NCBI RefSeq assembly: GCF_043641555.1
Contig: NZ_JBHZRJ010000003.1
Span: 620,001-684,000, forward strand
Direction of reading: 5' to 3'
Origin: Saccharospirillum alexandrii_A
GTDB taxonomy: Bacteria > Pseudomonadota > Gammaproteobacteria > Pseudomonadales > Natronospirillaceae
Length of the DNA: 64,000 nucleotides
Under the pieces are notes generated by a model. It searched no databases and was not told where the DNA came from. It worked only from the letters and a program-made list of their open reading frames with translations. The first letter of the stretch is position 1; each line of letters opens with the position of its first letter. Below, in pieces: positions 62,352 through 64,000 of this stretch. Both the position numbers and the translations under genes were made by a program.

Positions 62352-63320
62352 ATGTTAGAAGACGCGATGGGCCGCCGGTTTTATTACCTGCGGCTGTCGG
62401 TAACCGATGTGTGCAACTTTCGTTGCACCTACTGCCTGCCAGATGGCTATCAGGGCAAACCTGATCAGTCCTTCCTGACGTTGCCCGAAATCCGCCAGAC
62501 GCTGACGGCCTTTGCGGCCCTTGGCACTGAAAAGGTCCGTATTACGGGCGGCGAACCGGGCTTGCGCCGTGATCTGCCGGAGATCATCAGCGCAGCCGCC
62601 CAAACGCCGGGTATACGGACCGTGGCGCTCACGACCAACGGCTACCGGTTGGCCGAACGTATTGCCCGCTGGCGCCAGGCCGGGTTAAACCAGCTGAACG
62701 TCTCCATCGATAGCCTGAACCCAGCCGAATTTCATTCCATAACCGGACATAACCGCCTGCCGGAAATTCTGCGTGGGCTGGATGCGGCGCTGGCAGAGGG
62801 CTTGTCGGTCAAGGTCAATGCTGTGCTGATGCGTGGCCTGCCCGATCAACTGGCTTCCTTTCTGGATTGGCTGAAGACCACTCCGGTCACTTTGCGTTTT
62901 ATCGAGGTCATGGAGACTGGCGACCACCCGGCCTTCTTTCGCGAGCATCACATCAGCGGCCAGACCGTGAAACAGCAGTTGCTCGCTGCGGGCTGGCAAG
63001 CCGTGCAGCGACGCCGGGATGCCGGGCCGGCCGAAGAATTCTGGCACCCGGACTATCAGGGCCGTATTGGCCTGATCATGCCTTACAGCCAGGATTTCTG
63101 TTCCAGCTGCAACCGGCTGCGCATTTCTTCAACGGGAAAGCTGCATCTCTGTCTGTTTTCAGACGGTGGGCTGGATGTTCGCCCCTGGATGCAACCTCAG
63201 GTAGCCACGACTGAACTGCAAGACAAGCTGACAGCGCTGCTCAGGCACAAGGCGCCGAGTCACCTGCTGCACGACGGCCAAACCGGTGGCACCCAGAATC
63301 TGAGCATCATCGGAGGCTGA
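62352..63320 (+). CDS. moaA: GTP 3',8-cyclase (molybdenum cofactor)
   Basis: A 322-residue radical SAM enzyme starting Moco synthesis from GTP. The first cluster motif is CNFRCTYC (Cys21/25/28); GGEPGLRRD binds SAM, and the second cluster motif is CSSCNRLRISSTGKLHLC (near 250-267). The C-terminal Gly-Gly needed for activity is present (SIIGG). ATG 62352 follows GGAAAGG. The gene is followed by mobA (15 bases) and the start of moaB. Confidence 0.97.
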   Translation: MLEDAMGRRFYYLRLSVTDVCNFRCTYCLPDGYQGKPDQSFLTLPEIRQTLTAFAALGTEKVRITGGEPGLRRDLPEIISAAAQTPGIRTVALTTNGYRLAERIARWRQAGLNQLNVSIDSLNPAEFHSITGHNRLPEILRGLDAALAEGLSVKVNAVLMRGLPDQLASFLDWLKTTPVTLRFIEVMETGDHPAFFREHHISGQTVKQQLLAAGWQAVQRRRDAGPAEEFWHPDYQGRIGLIMPYSQDFCSSCNRLRISSTGKLHLCLFSDGGLDVRPWMQPQVATTELQDKLTALLRHKAPSHLLHDGQTGGTQNLSIIGG

Positions 63321-63335
63321 CGGCGGTGGACAGTC

Positions 63336-63932
63336 ATGACTGAACAGGGGGCGGTGCTGATTCTGGCCGGTGGCCGCAGCCGGCGCATGGGTACCGACAA
63401 GGCGCAGCTGCCGATGGCGGATACCACCCTGCTGAACTGGCAGTACCAGCGACTGGCCGCACTCGACTTGCCGGTCTGGCACAGCGGGCCAGGCGGCATC
63501 GCCGATGCCTGGCCCGATTTTCGGGGCCCCCTGGCTGGATTGTACAGCGCACTGAGGCACCACCCTGAAGCCGCATTCTGGCTAGTCATACCGGTGGATA
63601 TGCCCGCGCTACCGCTGGACCGCTTGCGCCGGCTGGCGCAATGCATGAAGGCCGGGTCGCTCCCCGTGGCTTACAGCAATGCACCGCTACCGCTGGCCGT
63701 GCCGGCCACAGCAGCGCTTCGGGAAACGCTGGCCACCTGGCTGAATCAGCCAGACGGACCCAGGTCACTGCGTGCCCTGATGTCACATTTTAATGGGCGG
63801 TGGCTCGCTGAGCCTTTGACCGAGCACCACCGCCTCAACCTTAATACGCCTGAAGACTGGGCTTCGTTTCAGGCCCTGCCTGAAGTACAGCGCAGCCAGC
63901 CAGGCATGCCCAGAGGAGAGACCGGTGACTAA
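63336..63932 (+). CDS. mobA: Molybdenum cofactor guanylyltransferase
   Basis: A 198-residue enzyme that converts Mo-molybdopterin to the guanine dinucleotide form used by DMSO-reductase-type enzymes. The N-terminal nucleotide motif LILAGGRSRRMGTDKAQL and the PVDMPALP metal motif are present. The start follows directly after moaA. Its stop overlaps the GTG start of the next gene, indicating a moa-mob operon. Confidence 0.94.
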   Translation: MTEQGAVLILAGGRSRRMGTDKAQLPMADTTLLNWQYQRLAALDLPVWHSGPGGIADAWPDFRGPLAGLYSALRHHPEAAFWLVIPVDMPALPLDRLRRLAQCMKAGSLPVAYSNAPLPLAVPATAALRETLATWLNQPDGPRSLRALMSHFNGRWLAEPLTEHHRLNLNTPEDWASFQALPEVQRSQPGMPRGETGD

Positions 63933-64000
63933 GCCGATAACCCCGGATACAACCCCATCGCCGCAAGCCCTGAACGTGGTGGTGTTAACGGTGTCCGATA
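63925..64000 (+). CDS. moaB: MoaB-like molybdopterin adenylyltransferase, 5' end only
   Basis: GTG 63925 overlaps the mobA stop and follows AGGAGAG. The first 25 codons end ALNVVVLTVSD, the conserved N-terminal strand of MoaB/MogA proteins. The gene continues beyond the window, so the assignment rests on this motif and its place after moaA-mobA. Confidence 0.75.
   Translation, partial: MTKPITPDTTPSPQALNVVVLTVSD

Noticed and set aside
1..64000. CRISPR arrays, prophage, insertion sequences, toxin-antitoxin or defence systems
   Set aside because: No regularly spaced identical repeats, transposase, integrase, restriction or toxin motifs were seen; the only dispersed repeat is the palindromic element.

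Overview
This 64 kb window reads as chromosomal DNA of a free-living, salt-adapted gammaproteobacterium. The evidence is gene content and order: rpsF-rpsR-DUF2232-rplI-dnaB-alr, guaB-guaA, prkA-yeaH-spoVR, aceK, mqo and the YqjD/YqjE family. The DNA is moderately GC-rich. No phage, transposase, plasmid or CRISPR signal was seen. The genus cannot be fixed from sequence alone; an Oceanospirillales-type (Saccharospirillum-like) bacterium is an inference.

Layout. 1-3.8 kb: the end of an AttEFGH-like ABC export cassette. 3.8-4.1 kb: a large palindromic intergenic repeat. 4.1-8.8 kb: xseA divergent from guaB-guaA. 9.1-17.7 kb: a 2.8-thousand-residue cyclic beta-1,2-glucan synthase. 18-22.6 kb: an island of small envelope and osmotic-stress proteins (PRC-barrel, beta-barrel, DUF3185, YqjE, YqjK-like, ElaB/YqjD, lipoproteins, GlsB/YeaQ, BON). 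23-31 kb: tadA, an MFS transporter, glycogen genes glgC-glgA, aceK and small unknowns. 31.1 kb: tRNA-Glu. 31.5-37.7 kb: a PfkB kinase, a DUF3581 protein, a glucosylglycerate operon (glycerate kinase, phosphatase, GpgS) and fbp. 37.7-43 kb: a deacetylase, a sulfurtransferase, a Met-Gln-Gln tRNA operon, LemA and an M48 protease. 43-48 kb: the ribosomal protein/dnaB/alr cluster. 48.4-50.8 kb: a secreted cyanophycinase-like lipoprotein. 51-57 kb: mqo, a second copy of the palindromic repeat, a purine permease, apt, an oxidoreductase and ung. 57-62 kb: prkA-yeaH-spoVR. 62-64 kb: moaA-mobA-moaB (cut by the window end).

How it fits together. Two themes recur. The first is osmotic and envelope adaptation: cyclic glucan, glucosylglycerate, and the small stress-protein island. 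The second is nitrogen limitation. I find three sigma-54 -24/-12 promoter matches (GG-N10-GC), upstream of the glucosylglycerate operon, of prkA-yeaH-spoVR and of the purine permease. The first also carries two NtrC-like palindromes 51 bp apart. Glucosylglycerate is known to replace nitrogenous osmolytes in nitrogen-starved cells, and yeaGH is NtrC-controlled in E. coli, so these loci may form a nitrogen-starvation regulon in which the secreted cyanophycinase could also take part. The regulon is an inference; the sequence matches are direct observations.
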